The notes below the pieces were generated by a model. The model was given only the letters and a program-made list of their open reading frames with translations. It ran no database searches and was not told the DNA's origin. Shown piece after piece: positions 1 through 13,900 of a stretch of DNA of 64,000 nucleotides. A program made the position numbers and the translations under genes. This DNA is from Allodiplogaster sudhausi (lineage: Eukaryota; Nematoda; Chromadorea; Rhabditida; Diplogasteridae): NCBI GenBank assembly GCA_945643635.1, contig CALZFC010000017.1, positions 157,001 through 221,000 of the forward strand, given 5' to 3'. Position 1 is the first letter of the stretch; every line of letters begins with the position of its first letter.

Positions 1-1612
1 GCGTGAAAAAATTCACAGAGGCATATTTTAAGGGAGAGAGAGAGAAGGAAAAAAAGAACGAGATTAACATGACATTTTACTATGTAATTTTAACAACAAA
101 AAGTAGATCAAAACATCGTATGACCTTTAACATTCTGCAGCCGCAACTCCTGCACCTTTGCGAGGCAGTAATACATTCGGTAGCCCATGTGCATCTCTGC
201 TTCGCTCATGTACACATAGTTGATCGTGCCACGGAATGGTGGGAATTTATCTAAAGACTTATAATTTAGTTTATTTTTTGAGATTTTTTCCAACAGTTAC
301 ATATATCGAATTTTCTCCACTATCTCCTCTTTATTACAATGAGAACAAAGTGAAGGATTGCGACCAATGCATTGGGCGGTTTTTTTTTACAGAAACATTT
401 TTTGACGTCTATTTTTAACTTGCCTTTACAACTGTGTTCAGTATTGTTCTTGAGAAATATTCAGTAATCATTCAAAATGATCGCGAATTCAAAGCATCAT
501 TAAATGTGCAATATACCGTCGTAAGCCTTGACGATCTGCTCTTCGTCGTATGCGCCACAGAAGAAGATGGCCGCGAAGAAGCCGCCGTACAGCCGCTGCT
601 GGTAGCCCATGCCGTACGACCAGCGGTAGTTGTGCGTCAGGATCAGCACCTGGGATGTGCAAATCTTTAGATTTTTTAAATATCATTTTAGTAATAATAA
701 TAAATTATTAATGTTTTCTCTGAAGCAGGAGTCAACGGGGCGAAAAGTTTCCACGGTATTTTTCAGGATGTCCATTCATTCCAGCCGCATACTATCCATT
801 TTACTCAATAACACTAACAAATGTCCAAGACACGAACAAAGAAATGCCTTGGACATCTCCTCTGCAGGCCTCACGCTCTCTAACCTCTCTAACGTTAATC
901 GTGCGGCCGCTATAACGGCTAATAGAATTTGATGGATATTCTGTGTTTTATTTTTGAAAGTAATAAATAGTTAAATATAATACCGTATCCAGCTTCTCCC
1001 TGAAGACTTGCTCTTTCGCGTGTGCTTCGGCGACCTCGTCGGGCGTCGGGAAGGTGAGGCTAAAGTTGTAGGCAGAAGGCGACAAGCGACACCACGACTC
1101 GAGGTCGCCAAAGTTGCGGATCTTCTCTTCGGCGCGCTCGAGAGCCTCGAGAAAAGCAAAAGATATGAAAAAAACAACAATAAAATACCATGAAAATTAG
1201 AAAATACTCCAAAAAGCAGAATAAAAGAGAGAAAAATATAAGCTAATTTAATTTAAATCATAATATGTATTTAAAGGTGCAGGAAACTCAATCGGCACTA
1301 ATCTAGAAATTTCACTTTTACTGCCAAATCAGGTCTCTCTAAATGCAGGGTAAAAATACACGAATTCAAATGCTAGTTTTCCGGCTCCTTTAAAGAAACC
1401 GGCATCTCCGCGCTCGCCGGCTGATCCTTGTACAGTTCAATGTGCATCGGGCGGCAGTTGTGCAGCGACGACACATTCTTGTAAATCTTGACGTTGTAGC
1501 CGTCGGCGGTTGCGTTGAGGAGCGCAGGGAATTGATAGCTGGAAAAATAACTTCAAAAATTTGTTAATTTTTTTCAGTTACAATACCAATCGATAATACT
1601 GTTATTAATAGG
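1..1612 (-). CDS. partial second copy of the STELLO/DUF288-like gene (middle-to-3' exons)
   Basis: On the minus strand this stretch holds four exons almost identical to exons of the complete gene at 41112-48214. They lie near 1385-1540 (reads PALLNATADGYN), 975-1150 (AEEKIRNFGDLESW), 505-655 (VLILTHNYRWSYGMG) and 140-250 (INYVYMSEAEMHMGYR). All four stay open, and introns as well as exons match, so this is a segmental DNA duplication and not a retrocopy. Similarity starts at the window edge and stops abruptly near 1612, which corresponds to about 44169 in the other copy. The 5' exons that should follow beyond 1612 are missing, so this copy lacks its membrane anchor and the first half of the domain. 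One codon differs by an indel (KIYKN against KMDNKN). The 3' end lies outside the window. It may be a pseudogene or the tail of a rearranged gene. Confidence 0.75.
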
Positions 1613-1745
1613 ATCGTCAAGGTCAGACTCTGATTGGTTATGTAGCATTAAGACTAATTATATAGGGCCAAATTTTAAGAAAAAGTCCGTTTCTTAGGCA
1701 TCCTAAAGATCAAAGATCAGCCTCAAGTTCCCTCAGTCAAATGGC

Positions 1746-2249
1746 TTAAAGTAGGGCGATCACCGAAAAGTCATTGACGATAAATGAGCCATCTAAGTTA
1801 TTTTCGAATAGTCTGGGGCATGCAGAAAAAGAATATGTATATGAAAATGTACAAGAAAGTTCCATATTCAAGTATAATGAACTTTAAAAGTCAAATTTTG
1901 AATGAATTTGTGATTGGTGTGCCAGGGAAAAAGCAGAACCCATCGGTAGAATCCCAACTTCACGGCCACGTACCCATCGCGGGAAAATAAAATTACAAGG
2001 ATTTGAAGAAATTGTTATGGTGAATGCTTTATCACCTTTTGGTTCATTTGTGTTAGAAATTTTTTTTTATAAATTCTTGTTACGCAAAACATTATCAAAT
2101 AGGTATAACAGCAATAACAACCCGCTTCAAAAAACACACGCACATTCCTAGTCTACCGTACATTTTTGAGTAATTAAACGGACTTCCGTTCGAAATATTT
2201 GTACGTTTGAACTCACATTACTGTAATTTCGGTGATCGCCCTTCTTTAA
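1746..2249. mobile_element. TTAA-flanked MITE (504 bp)
   Basis: Both ends carry the same inverted terminal repeat. The left end reads TTAA then AGTAGGGCGATCACCGAAA, and the right end is its reverse complement with one mismatch, followed by TTAA. No transposase is encoded. TTAA target duplication is the habit of the piggyBac and Kolobok superfamilies. A second member with the same ends lies at 52104-52298, and a degenerate relative lies near 41330-41553. Confidence 0.8.
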
Positions 2250-2312
2250 ACCCATAAAATCAAGTTGAGTTTTCCTTGTGCAAGTTGTAAGTAATTAAAA
2301 ATATAATATCAG

Positions 2313-2514
2313 TACGAAGACCTCACCAAAAATCCGATTGCTCATATCCGCGAGGTTGGCAAGTTTCTCGGAGGTAAAGCGGCGGAAGTGGTTGACGACG
2401 ACGACTTTGTTCGACAGGTACTATTCATTCAACGGTTTTTCTGACTAAATAATGTCTAAAGTAATATCGGAGGTGAATTATGGCGCGAACTATTTTTTTA
2501 TTAATAACGTTATG

Positions 2515-2595
<81 letters not shown>

Positions 2596-3230
2596 GTAAT
2601 AATAATAATAATAATGTAATAAAAAGGTTGCTTTCGCCTCGAGTATCGGTGAAATGAAGAAGAAGCAGTGCCGATGGTTCCCGGATGATTTCTTGTAAGT
2701 TGGTACAAGCAAACACACCCCTAAACACACACTTTTTTCTCATTTTTCAGCCAAACAGACGTCAGTACATTGTTCGCTATATATAATTTGTTTACTTCGT
2801 TTACTTACTTTTGTTAAGAAGAAAAATCAGTGAACGGCAGCACAATATTACTCTTTATTTCTTTATTAAGCAACCAACCAAACTGCTTCGTTCGACGTGG
2901 CGGCGTCGGTGGTTGGCGCGAGCATCTGACGGAGAGCCAGAGTCAACTCATTGACAAAGTGTCCAATCATTTTCTATGGATTTAATTTTTGTCAATATAG
3001 TCAATAATTTTATTAAATTATTTTCTTTAACATTGTTTAAAAAACTTTTATTCGCCCTTTACGAATTTCACACTAGGGACTTCATGAATATAGAATTCGT
3101 AATTACTGGATTTACATATCCAGCACTTTGCGCGTGAGCTCGCCGGTACAGAGGCTGCGACGTGGTGGCGAGAGGAGATGGCGTGGCAAGCGAAGGAAAC
3201 AAACGGATCGAGCGTCCAGCATTAATCTTG
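2313..3230 (+). pseudogene. inverted partial copy of sulfotransferase 3' exons
   Basis: Four plus-strand segments match, exon by exon, the last four exons of the minus-strand sulfotransferase that ends at 4977. They are 2313-2417 (YEDLTKNP...DDDDFVRQ, acceptor ag before 2313 and donor gt at 2418), about 2627-2696 (ASSIGEMKKKQCRWFPDD), about 2882-2975 (FVRRGGVGGWREHLTES, the RKG-type PAPS-binding motif) and about 3130-3225 (FARELAGTEAATWWREEM). A long TAA microsatellite sits in the first intron. The 5' two thirds, including the PAPS P-loop, are absent. The reading runs past the position where the minus copy stops (MAW-stop there, MAWQAKET here). Without the P-loop it cannot be an active sulfotransferase. 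The pair forms a tail-to-tail inverted duplication. Confidence 0.75.
2514..2626. repeat. TAA/ATA trinucleotide microsatellite
   Basis: About 110 bp of nearly perfect (TAA)n broken by a few single changes (TGA, TAG). It gives spurious poly-Tyr, poly-Ile and poly-Leu open frames on the minus strand that should not be taken as genes. It lies in the first intron of the inverted sulfotransferase fragment. Confidence 0.95.
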
Positions 3231-3299
3231 TGCGCAATATAGTCTTACCATTAGATATACGTACTTGTAATTTCGTTTTGCGCATTTGATCTACTTGTT

Positions 3300-4850
3300 C
3301 GTGACAAGAAGGAAAGAAAGACTATCGATTAAGAACTGTCATTTTACCAATCTCCTAGTTCCTAGTGATACTCGATGTCCTAGGTCCCGGTTTGCTTGAC
3401 GAATCGTAAAATTTTTTTACGAATCGTCAAAATTCCTTCATATCGCTAGCTAGGTAATATGAAGTAAGTTTGGTCATTTGTCCTTTTAGTTTTTAGTACA
3501 CTATCAGCTTGATCATTTTCGATGAAACGTTCTCGTAATATGGATATCAGGAAATGGAAATCAAACCAATCGAATGAGCCTATCAAGCATGCAATGATTG
3601 AAGAACAATCGGAGAGTTTTTGAAGTCAACAACCGAAATCTATTCAAAGTTGGTGCACTTTATTGATTGTGAGAGAATAGGTATAATAAATAAGAGGAAA
3701 AAACCATGGAAATGGCAATGAATGGAGAAATTTAATGTGGTTCTTTGCAAAAGAGAGCTCGAAACCGCATGGACAAAGTAACAGCGTCTTTAAACAGCGG
3801 CACAATTGCAATATGTATGTTTGTATTTATGCACATGTGTCCCAATTCAAGTTGTCGTTGGCTGTGATGGATGCAGAGATGTTATGGCCGAGCGCCGCAT
3901 TAAAGATATCATATGTCCCCAAATAAAAATAAGTATGTACATAAATAGAGCACACCTCTGATCCGGATTTATGTGACCGGCAAGATCTCATTCAAGCGCT
4001 TGCGCTCATATAAATTTCAAACGAGCTCACACTTCTGGAACGTAGCCAAAATGTCGAGTAGCAATTGTGTTACTATCGCCTTCATTCTGCTATTATTCTT
4101 CTTCTTCAACTTGTCCGATTCAGCGATAACTGCATCGCTTATCGATGAATCGGACAACGCTGAGATTAAGGTATGCTGTTCTTGACGAATTTGTTGCTGT
4201 AAACAATCTCAATCTAGCAAATCTCATTTGGTGTCTCTCCTTCTCCTAAACTCCTTCTCTTTCTCTTTCTCTCACTCTCTCCCTCTCGTCGCTTTCTATC
4301 ACCCTCAGTCTCTCTGACTCTCTCTCTGTCTCTCTCTCTCTTCTCTCCTTCTCGTTCTGTATCTCTCTCTGCCCTCGTTCTCTCTATTTCTCTCTCTTAC
4401 AGCATGTCTTATAAAAGAGTATTTCTGCGGGAGAACGAAGAACGGAACGGGCGACTGCATATGCGACTAGTAAAGAGAAAGTATAAAAGCTTTAAAAAAT
4501 ATTTTAATCTATCTACATACATACCTCTCTCACTATATCTCTCTTACAAACTCACATTAACAAACTGTATCTATCTTTCTTTCTCTTTTACTCTCCACCT
4601 CTCTCATATACACTCTCTATCTATCATCCTCTCGCTCATACTCTCTCACTCTCTCAAACTCTCTCACTCTCTCATACTCTCTCACTCTCTCAAACTCTAT
4701 CACTCTTTTAAACTCTTTCTCTCTCACTCTTTTCCAAGCATCCTCTTGAGTGCGAATGATGAACGGTGACGAGTTGAGGAAGAATGAAATATCTTCATCA
4801 ATTTCGATGAAATCTTCTTGCAATATGCCATCGAGAAGTGAAACCAAGTC
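3300..4850 (+). pseudogene. broken copy of the serine protease 5' end (copy A)
   Basis: This block matches 27490-28930, the promoter-proximal part of the protease gene, including non-coding DNA. Exon 1 is 4051-4170 and starts MSSSNCVTIAFILLLFFFF, a clear signal peptide, then [12 protein letters not shown] and a gt donor. In the intact copy exon 2 ([19 protein letters not shown]) begins after ...tttctaacaattttcag. Here the corresponding stretch near 4422-4427 reads ...tttctgcggg, so about 19 bp that include the whole 3' splice acceptor are deleted. A remnant of the activation-site exon is visible near 4754 (RMMNGDEL). No catalytic exon follows; the sequence runs into the end of the minus-strand sulfotransferase. 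It could at most make a short secreted peptide. Confidence 0.7.
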
Positions 4851-4976
4851 AGCGTTATTTTGTTTAACCACTCTCGTTAAGCAAGGTGGGATAGGAATGC
4901 AAGAATTATATGTGTGCATGTATGTAGTTCCATATATTGATCAACGCTGCACGCTCGATCCGTTTGATTCCATCGC

Positions 4977-7900
4977 TTACCACGCCATCTCCTCTCGCCA
5001 CCACGTCGCAGCCTCTGTGCCAGCGAGTTCGCGAGCAAAGTTCTGGCAATAGTTATGAAATCCACAGTACTGAAATCGGTAAAGGATGAATTAGCAAAAA
5101 ATAAAAATAAATGACATTAAAGAAAATAATCAAAAATAATTCATGGCTTAATCGGTAAAAAATTAAGTCCATAGAAAATGATTGGAAACCTCGTCAATGA
5201 GTCGACTGTCGCTTTCCGTCAGATACTCACGCCAACCGCCGACGCCGCCACGTCGAATGAAGCAGTTTGGCTGGTGGCTTTATAAGGAGTTATATTGTTT
5301 TACAGCTTCTTTTTTGATCTACTGATTGTTTTTTTGTAACAAAGGAAATAAAACAAAAATAAAAATATTTCGAGTAGAGTATAAATATACATATCTTCTG
5401 TTTGCCTGATAAAGTTGTAAACATGTGCGTGTGTTTTTTTAACTCACAATAAATCTTCCGGGAACCATCGATATTGCTTCTTCTTCATTTCTCCGATACT
5501 CGATGCGAGCGCAACCTTTTTAGGAATAATATATGATGAGTGTGCCCATATTCTGGACTTGGAAAAATTACGGGAAAACTTTCGCCAGTGAGTGCTGGAC
5601 TTAGAAAACTAATGGGTGAAAAATTTCAACGGGGACTTGTGGACTTCGAGCAATTTCACTTGCCTAATTGTAAGAACATGAGCACACTCATCATACAATT
5701 TTTTATGATTATTATTTTCTAAATTTCTCAAAAAAAAACAGAGAAACATCTTTAAAAAAATTTGTTTCGTCTTCATTTCGTCATAAGACTTTCCTTTAAA
5801 TACCTGTCGCACGAAGTCGTCGTCGCGAACCATTTTCGCTGCTTTGCCACCGAGAAACTCGCCAATCTCGCGGATCAGAGATGTCGGATTCTTGATGAGT
5901 TCTTCATACTGAGTAGATAAAACTTATTAAACGTGAGATTGATCTTGGTCATCAAGCAAACTAGAGGAAGAGAAACTCCGAAAAATACAGTACCGACAAA
6001 AAGTTTATGAACTTTTGGTTTTTCATTCATAATTTTCTTCAAAATGTATGAAATTTAATGAAATTTTCAGGGTTGCTTCTTTGAAATAATAGATCTCTAG
6101 TAGCAGAATATTGCATTCATTGATGAACTGCAGAGCGAAATAAAAATCAATAACTCAAATTACAAGGGTTGCACATTTAGGAGTGCTGGACAAAATGGTT
6201 TATTTCTTTGATATTCGGCTAATTTTATTGGATAAATGGTTGAGATATATTCTAGAACATCTCTGCGATAACTTTTTGGTCTAGTCGCTACTTAATCACA
6301 TGTTTTTGCATGTTACCAGCCCCCAGTACCCGAACCATGCAGGCGGCCTGAGATGCAGAAGGTTCAGGAGGAAAAAGTCGATCTTTTAATGCAATATCTA
6401 GAGTAATAATGATGTCCATATACTCGGAGGTGATCATTGAACTAATTCAGACGGTTACCTGATCTGTGGAAATAAGATGCTAACTATTTATTCACACTTT
6501 GAATGCGGCGGTCAACTTTTGTCGGAGGCGCTAACATGCTAAAACTGATCTTCTGCAGGAGTCCGTATTGCAAAAACGTTTTTACCTATCTATAACGATA
6601 GTTAATAGGCTTTTCCACGTTCAGAATCCCTATTTCATCCCTGGCTTCATGATCCCACCAGGACAGTAGATCGTTTGACGGCACCATGGCATAGTATGGT
6701 GTATTTGACATCATTGTATTTTAAAACAGTCACAACATTAAACTGGCTAATTGGGCTTAGACTGTTGCAGAACACTCTGATGTATAAAGTAAAGTGATAT
6801 TTGATTCGATTTGAAACATTTTCGAGTTTAGTTTTCCGTTTTTTAAGACTCCGCATTATTCAACGCCATGATTTCATTCAAACGATCTATTTTATCTGGT
6901 GGCCTGATAGGTCCTGGTAAGAAATAAGGCAAAAGAACATGTAAAAGACTATTAACTATCACTTGAGATAGGCAAACCTGTTTTTGAAAATCAGACTCCC
7001 GCGTAGCATCACTTTAAGTTGGTCCTGACCGTGGACGAAAGTTGGCCACAGTGGTCATCGCGTGCTCAAACAGTTAGAATGTAATTTTCACAGCCCTAGT
7101 AACCATGTGAATATCTTCGATCATGCTCTGCGAACATATGGACATCATGATTACTATACATATTGCAGTAAAAGATCGACTTTATCCTCCTGAACCTTTT
7201 GCATCTCAGGCCGCCTGCATGGATCGGGTAGTCGCTACTTAATCACATGTAAAAACATGTGATAAATTAGCGACTAGACCAAAAAGTTATCGCAGAGATG
7301 TTTTAGAAAAAACTAGCCGAATATCAAAGAAATAAACCATTTTGTCCAGCACGCCTAAATGTGCAACCCGGGTAATTTGAGTTATTGATTTTTATTTCGC
7401 TCTGCAGTGGATCAATGAATGCAATATTCTACTACTGGAGATCTATTATTTCAAAGAAGCAGCCCTGAAAATTTCATTAAATTTCATACATTTTGAAGAA
7501 AATTATGAATGAAAAACCAAAAGTTCATAGACTTTTTGTCGGTACTGTAATTAATGCAGGATCGAATTGAAGTGTTCACCCTGGGCGAAGAGGCACTCTC
7601 TCATTCTCACAAGCTATTTCCCCTCCTTTCAAGAAATTAGCAGTTGAAAGACAGAACCCCATCAATACGAAGCAGACGACAGAAACCCGCGGAAAATTGC
7701 ATGACGCACGAATGAAAGTGGCGAAGGGTGGTGGCAATTTTAAAGTACACACATATATTTTCGATCTCATTGCACCCTTTTAACGTAGGGACTTGGGGAA
7801 CTTTGTTGAGCTACTTTTAATGCAGAGCCTGACCTTCACCATCAGAATGTTCCTTTTGCCATCCCTTGCTGCTCGTAGCCAAGTGCGAAGATGCTCGAAA

Positions 7901-10900
7901 TACAAGGCGTCGAAACGCTATAAAAACAAATAACAAATTTTTCAATCTAAATGTTCACATATCACAAACATATAAGACAGTGTGAATTAAAAAATTTGGT
8001 TTTTTTCTGGAATTTTCAAATAAGCTGTTATTTTTGGCACGGAATTAGAATATTCCACTTCTTGCCATTTTTTACGATCGTCAATAATAGCAAACAGTGG
8101 AATATTCTAAATCGACAGTGGAATATTCTAATTCCGTGCCAAAAATAACAGCTTATTCGAAAATTGCAGAAAAAAAAAACCATTTTTTTAAATTCACACT
8201 GTCTTATATGTATATGTAAATATAAACTGTCATATCTCTCCATATATGCACATTGTAGCTTTCTAGACAGTTTCTGCTGATTTTCTAATTTTTGAAAAAA
8301 GAGGAGGCAAAGCTTCCCTTTCTCTCAAAACCACTGTGTATCAAATCACAAATGCAAGCAGTGTTCGATCAGCATGGTATGAATGAGTGCAGGGAGACCA
8401 AACATCTCTATCTAAACTCTATATATGTAGAAATTTCTTTGTCACTCGTTATGACTCTCCACATCTACGACCTCCGCCCGGTTTCCTTGCCTTTCCTTCG
8501 AGATAGAGCTGCACAAAATCAGCAATCTCGCCATGCGCCCAGTCGTAGACAGCAAAGTTCTTGCAGTGGAAGTACAAGCTGAAAATAACTTCGAAGTAAC
8601 AATGATCATTTCATGTAAAAAAAGCTAAAAACTCGTTCTTGAATTCGCGCTTTTTTGCCTCACACAACAGCTAGAGAGCATTTATGTGATTTAAAGCGAC
8701 GCATAACTACAATGGCCAGGAAAAGCCTAATGTATTACGACTGTGTTAAGAGATGATGTCAGTAAGACTCGAGCAGGGTACTATTATGACCTGCCCTAGG
8801 AATTTTTTTTTCGAATTTCTTAACCAAAATTGATTATAGTATACAACTCGACGTGGTGAACACAACAGGCTGTATTTCAAAGGCGAAAAAAATTTTCCGC
8901 GCGAGACCCAGTACCGTAATCTTATAAATTCGATTGGTCATAAGTCGCATGAAACTTATTATTAGACAGCCATCGAGCTATCATTGGATAGCTGATTGGA
9001 TGGGCTTTAATTTTCATGTTGATGATGTTTTCATAAAATTTGAATTTGACCCTAAAAGACGGCCCTAAACATTTTCGAGGTCGGTTTTTTGCCAAATTAT
9101 GCACTTTACGTTCATTTCCCCACAACCGCTCCTATATATTCTTAAAGTGCTTGAAATTTGCTATAACATATGTCTCTTTCATAAGAATTAAGAGTCTCGC
9201 ACTCACTTTCCATTGCGCTAGAACATTATCCAGTGTAAACTGTAACACCGTGCAAGCGCATTCTTCGATCCATAACTGCGCTCAATGTCAATATTACAAA
9301 ATCGAAAGTATATCATCTAAGAGCTCTCACGGAGATCTTCAAATGTTACATACATTATTTTATTGAAATGTTTCAATTTATATGGGAAATTTCGTTATGT
9401 ACAATTAGAAGGCTTAAAAAACTACTTTAAAAACATTTTCGCCTGTCGAAACATACATTATAAGAAAGAGGATGAAATTTGGTACAAGATGAACCCCTTT
9501 CAATGGAATTGTTATAAGCCATAATAGTAGTATAACAAGGCCTTATGGGAAAAACTGTAGAAAAAAAAGGATTGGAATATTCTAATTCGAATAACCTAAA
9601 ATGTGAATTCTTGGGCGAAATGACAGCGACGCTACAGGCGCTACTGTTATGATTTATAATAAAAGATCGTATGCATGGAATTCCATTGAAAGGGGTTCAT
9701 ATTGTACCAAATTTCATCCTCTTTCTTATGATGTATGCTTCGACAGGCGAAAATGTTTTTAAAGTAGTTTTTTAAGCCTTCTAATTGTACAGAACAAAAT
9801 TTCCCAAAAATTGAAACTTTTCAATAAAAGTATGTATGTAACATTTGAAGACCTCCGTGAGAGCCCTTAGATGATATACTTACGATTTTGTAATATTGAC
9901 ATTGAGCGCAGTTATGGATCGAAGAATGCGCTTGCACGGTGTTACAGTTTACAGTGGATCATGTTCTAGCGCAATGGAAAGTGAGTGCGAGACGCTTTAT
10001 TCTTATGAAGGAGACATATGTTGTAGCAAATTTCAAGCACTTTAAGAATATATTTGAGCGGTTGTGGGGAAATGAACGTAAAGTGCATAATTTGGCAAAA
10101 AACGGACCTCGAAAATGTTTAGGGCCGTCTTTTAGGGCAAAAATAAAATTTTATGAAAACATCATCAGCATGAAAATAAAAGACCCCCTTAAAAAAGCTA
10201 TCCAATGATACCTCGATGTTTGTCTAATAATGTGTTTTAAGCGAGTTATGACAAGTGAAATTTTAAACAATGGTACATCGGGTCCCGCACGGAAAATTTT
10301 TTTCAAGTTTGAAAAATAGCCTATTTTGTTGGCCACGTCGAATTGTATACTGTAACCAATTTTGGTGAACACACTCGAAAAAAAATTCCTAGGGCAGGCC
10401 TTGATCGAAGGATACTGACATGCTCTCTTAAGTGCTCCTTTAAAATTGCATGGATTATTTTACCTAGACAAATTAAAACAAGAATCTTTAACGACGCCTA
10501 AATCACTAGTTAAGAACTTACATACATTAATATTTGTTAATAACTTATATAATTGCACGAAATGAATTATGAATGAAGCTGAATCAATTTGAAGAAATAA
10601 GCAGTATACCTAACAATCACATCCTTGATGTTCCTTACGACGACAATGTACTTGGCATCTGCATGAGACGGTACTTCGGGCTCGCAGAGATGCGACTTGA
10701 GCACCCGAGGATCGGCGAGTTTATCGCAGAAGTCGGCGCCCGCTTGTTCGATCATTGGACTTTGGACGAAAAGACCTGGCAAATATTTCTAATTTATTTA
10801 AAAAATTTAATTAAGAAAGCTTATCTGTAAGACGCGAGCATGGCTTAATAAAACACTGCCCTGGGGACGTTTGTTTGATTCAACGCTTTGTAGGAACAAA

Positions 10901-13900
10901 TAGCTACCCTTAATTTTCTTTGAAAGTGACTTATGTATATAACGTGAAATTTTATGTTTACGCACTTTCCGAATATCCATATTTCATTTGGTGGAAATGA
11001 ACGGAAATTGGTAATTTCTCCATTTGAACATAGTTATAAGTAAAAGTAATATAAAACTTATGGTGGCGTATCTCGAACGGAAATTTTTTAATGCCTGGCT
11101 ATTGCAATAATCTCTCTATACTCTCGCCCGTGTGTCAGGCAAAAAGGCGCGAACTCAAATTTGATGTTTGGTTTCTTTAGAGAGCCTGTCAGTATCCTTC
11201 GATTAAACCTGCTCTAGGAATTTTTTTTTTCGATTTTGTTCATCAAAATTGACCACAGTATACATATTTCAAAGGTGGAAAAATTTTCCGTGCGAGACCC
11301 AATACAGTAATCATATAAATTTAATTGGTCATAAGTCGCTTCAAACTTATTATTAGACGACCATCCAGGTATCATTGGATAGCTGATTGAACGGGCTTTA
11401 ATTTTTATCTTTTTCGTAGAATTTGAATTTGACCCTAAAACACGGCCCTAAACATTTTCGAAGGTGGTTTTTGTTAAAATTAAGTATTTTATGCTCATTT
11501 GCGCACAACGTCTCCTATATACGCTTAAAGTGCTTGAAATTTGCTACAACATATGTCTTTTTCAGGAAAATTGAAGGTCCCAGGCTTAGGTTCCTAAGCG
11601 CTTGAACATGATCCTGTGTAAACTGTAACACCGTGCAAGCGCATTCTTCGATCCATAACTGCGCTCAATGTCAATATTACAAAATCGAAAGTATATCATC
11701 TAAGAGCTCTCACGGAGATCTTCAAATGTTACATACATTATTTTATTGAAAAGTTTCAATTTATATGGGGAATTTCGTTATGTACAATTAGAAGGCTTCA
11801 AAAACTACTTTAAAAACATTTTCGCCTGTCGAAACATACATCATAAGAAAGAGGATGAAATTTGCTACAAGATGAACCACCCTTCAATGGAATTCCATGC
11901 ATACGATCATTTGTTATAAGCCATAAGAATAGGATAACAAGGCCTTATGGAAAAACTGTAGAAAAAAAGGATTGGAATATTCTAATTCGAATAAACTAAA
12001 CTATGAATTCTTCTACGAAATGACAGCGACGCTACTGGCACTGCTTTTATGGCTTATAACAAAAGATCGTATGCATGGAATTCCATTGAAAGGGGTTCAT
12101 CTTGTACCAAATTTCATCCTCTTTCTTATGATGTATGCATCGACAGGCGAAAATGATTTTAAAGTAGTTTTTAAAACCTTCAAATTGTACAAAACGAAAT
12201 TTCCCATAGAAATTGAAACTTTTCAATAAAATAATGTACGTAACATTTGAAAATCTCCGTGTCCTCTTAGATGATATACTTACGATTTTGTAATATTGAC
12301 ATTGAGCACAGTTATGGATCGAAGAATGCGCTTGCACGGTGTTACAGTTTACATACAGTACCGCTCAACAACCAGGGGTGCAGGAACTTTCGGAACTTTC
12401 GGAAAGTTCCAAAATGTCCGATCAAATTTGTGCGTTTCTCGATAACCGCACGTCGATTTGGTTTGCATATTTGAATTCAGGCACTCGGGTTACACCATAA
12501 TTAAGCATTAAAATGTCAAGATAATGCATTTTCGATAAAATGGAAAATATTGTGAATTTGGTGGTGCAGGAACACCGCATTCGTAGTGCGCCAATGTGTC
12601 TTCGTGTCAGTGAAATTTATGAAGGCATTTGTTCTAACAGTATTACTTTAAATTACAGTTACAGACTTCATTTTTAGTATCCTTATGTCTTAGAAAGTGA
12701 CTTTTAATGTTACAAGTGAGGAAAAAACCTGCAAAAAATTTTGCAAAACAAACTTGAAGAAATTTGTTCAAAAGCGAAAACCGAACCCTAGCCACTCCGT
12801 TCATACTCCCTGCAGGCATACCAATACTCCACACAGCCACATTGTTGGTCAGCTCCAAACAATTTTAGGGCGCATTTTGACGTTCTTCATAAGAGCTGTT
12901 AGAGTCCATGCCACGAAAATTCCATACCTTCCGTAGTCTTCCGTACATTGCCAGATTTCAATTTCGAAGACATAAAGTTTCGGGTCCTCTCTCCGTGTCG
13001 GAAAATAATTTTTGAATGAACTTTTCTAGAATTGAAATCCAAAAGCGCAGCAAAATATTTTCTGCGATTGGGTCTCGAACCTGAGACAAACAAAATTGCA
13101 ATCCGGCGCGTAAACCACTGCGCCATACCAATCATTTCTGTTCGTGCATTCGAATCCTTGACAGTCGGTCATCCACCTGCTTCCCAAATTCACTCTCTCT
13201 CTCTCTCTATCGCTGTTACTTCTTGATTCGTTCTCTCTTTGCTTCGCTTTGAAAGATCCCCCACTTTGAGCTATCATTTTGACTCTCTTTCCTTTTTCCT
13301 AGTCGAAACGTCCGCCCCGGTTGGGATTCGAACTTGCGACGCTCAAAAAAGCGAGCACGCACGCACCCTACTGCGCTACGCAGGCCATGTGGATCGTCTG
13401 AAGATCGACAATGATAATTGCAAAACTATGATCAGCCATCTACGGTGCTATTCAGTTTCATTTTTCTCTCTCGCTCTCCTCTCTCTCTCTCTAAATCTCT
13501 CACTATTTCCCGCAGATTTCAGGCCCTTGAATTTTGGGCCTGCCCTGGCCGGCCCTGTTCCATCTCAGTCTGCATGACCCTTGGGGACTAAATGGAGAAA
13601 GAAAGAAAGAGAGAGAAAGAATGAGAGAGAGAACGAAATAGGAAGAGAGGGAAATAGAGATATAGAAATAGTGTTAGAGATAGAGAAAGAGGGCAGAGAG
13701 AGAGAGAGAGAGAGAGAAATAAATTAAATAGGAAATAAATAATAGCGACGTAGATGGCAGATCATAGTTTTGCGATTATTGTTGTCGGGCATGAGACCAC
13801 CGACAGTGCAAAGAGGACAAAGCGAAGCGAAGCAAGAGAAAACCAAGGACAGAGCGAAGAAAGCAAAGGACGAGGGAAAAACGAAGCAGAGAGAGGACAA

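Noticed and set aside
2425..2743. Poly-Tyr, poly-Ile and poly-Leu open frames on the minus strand
   Set aside because: They are translations of the TAA microsatellite.
4200..4740. Ser/Leu-rich reading frames in CT-rich DNA (also 18130-18480, 28400-28840, 29890-30000)
   Set aside because: These are CT-rich intron tracts of the protease copies; the frames are low-complexity shadows.
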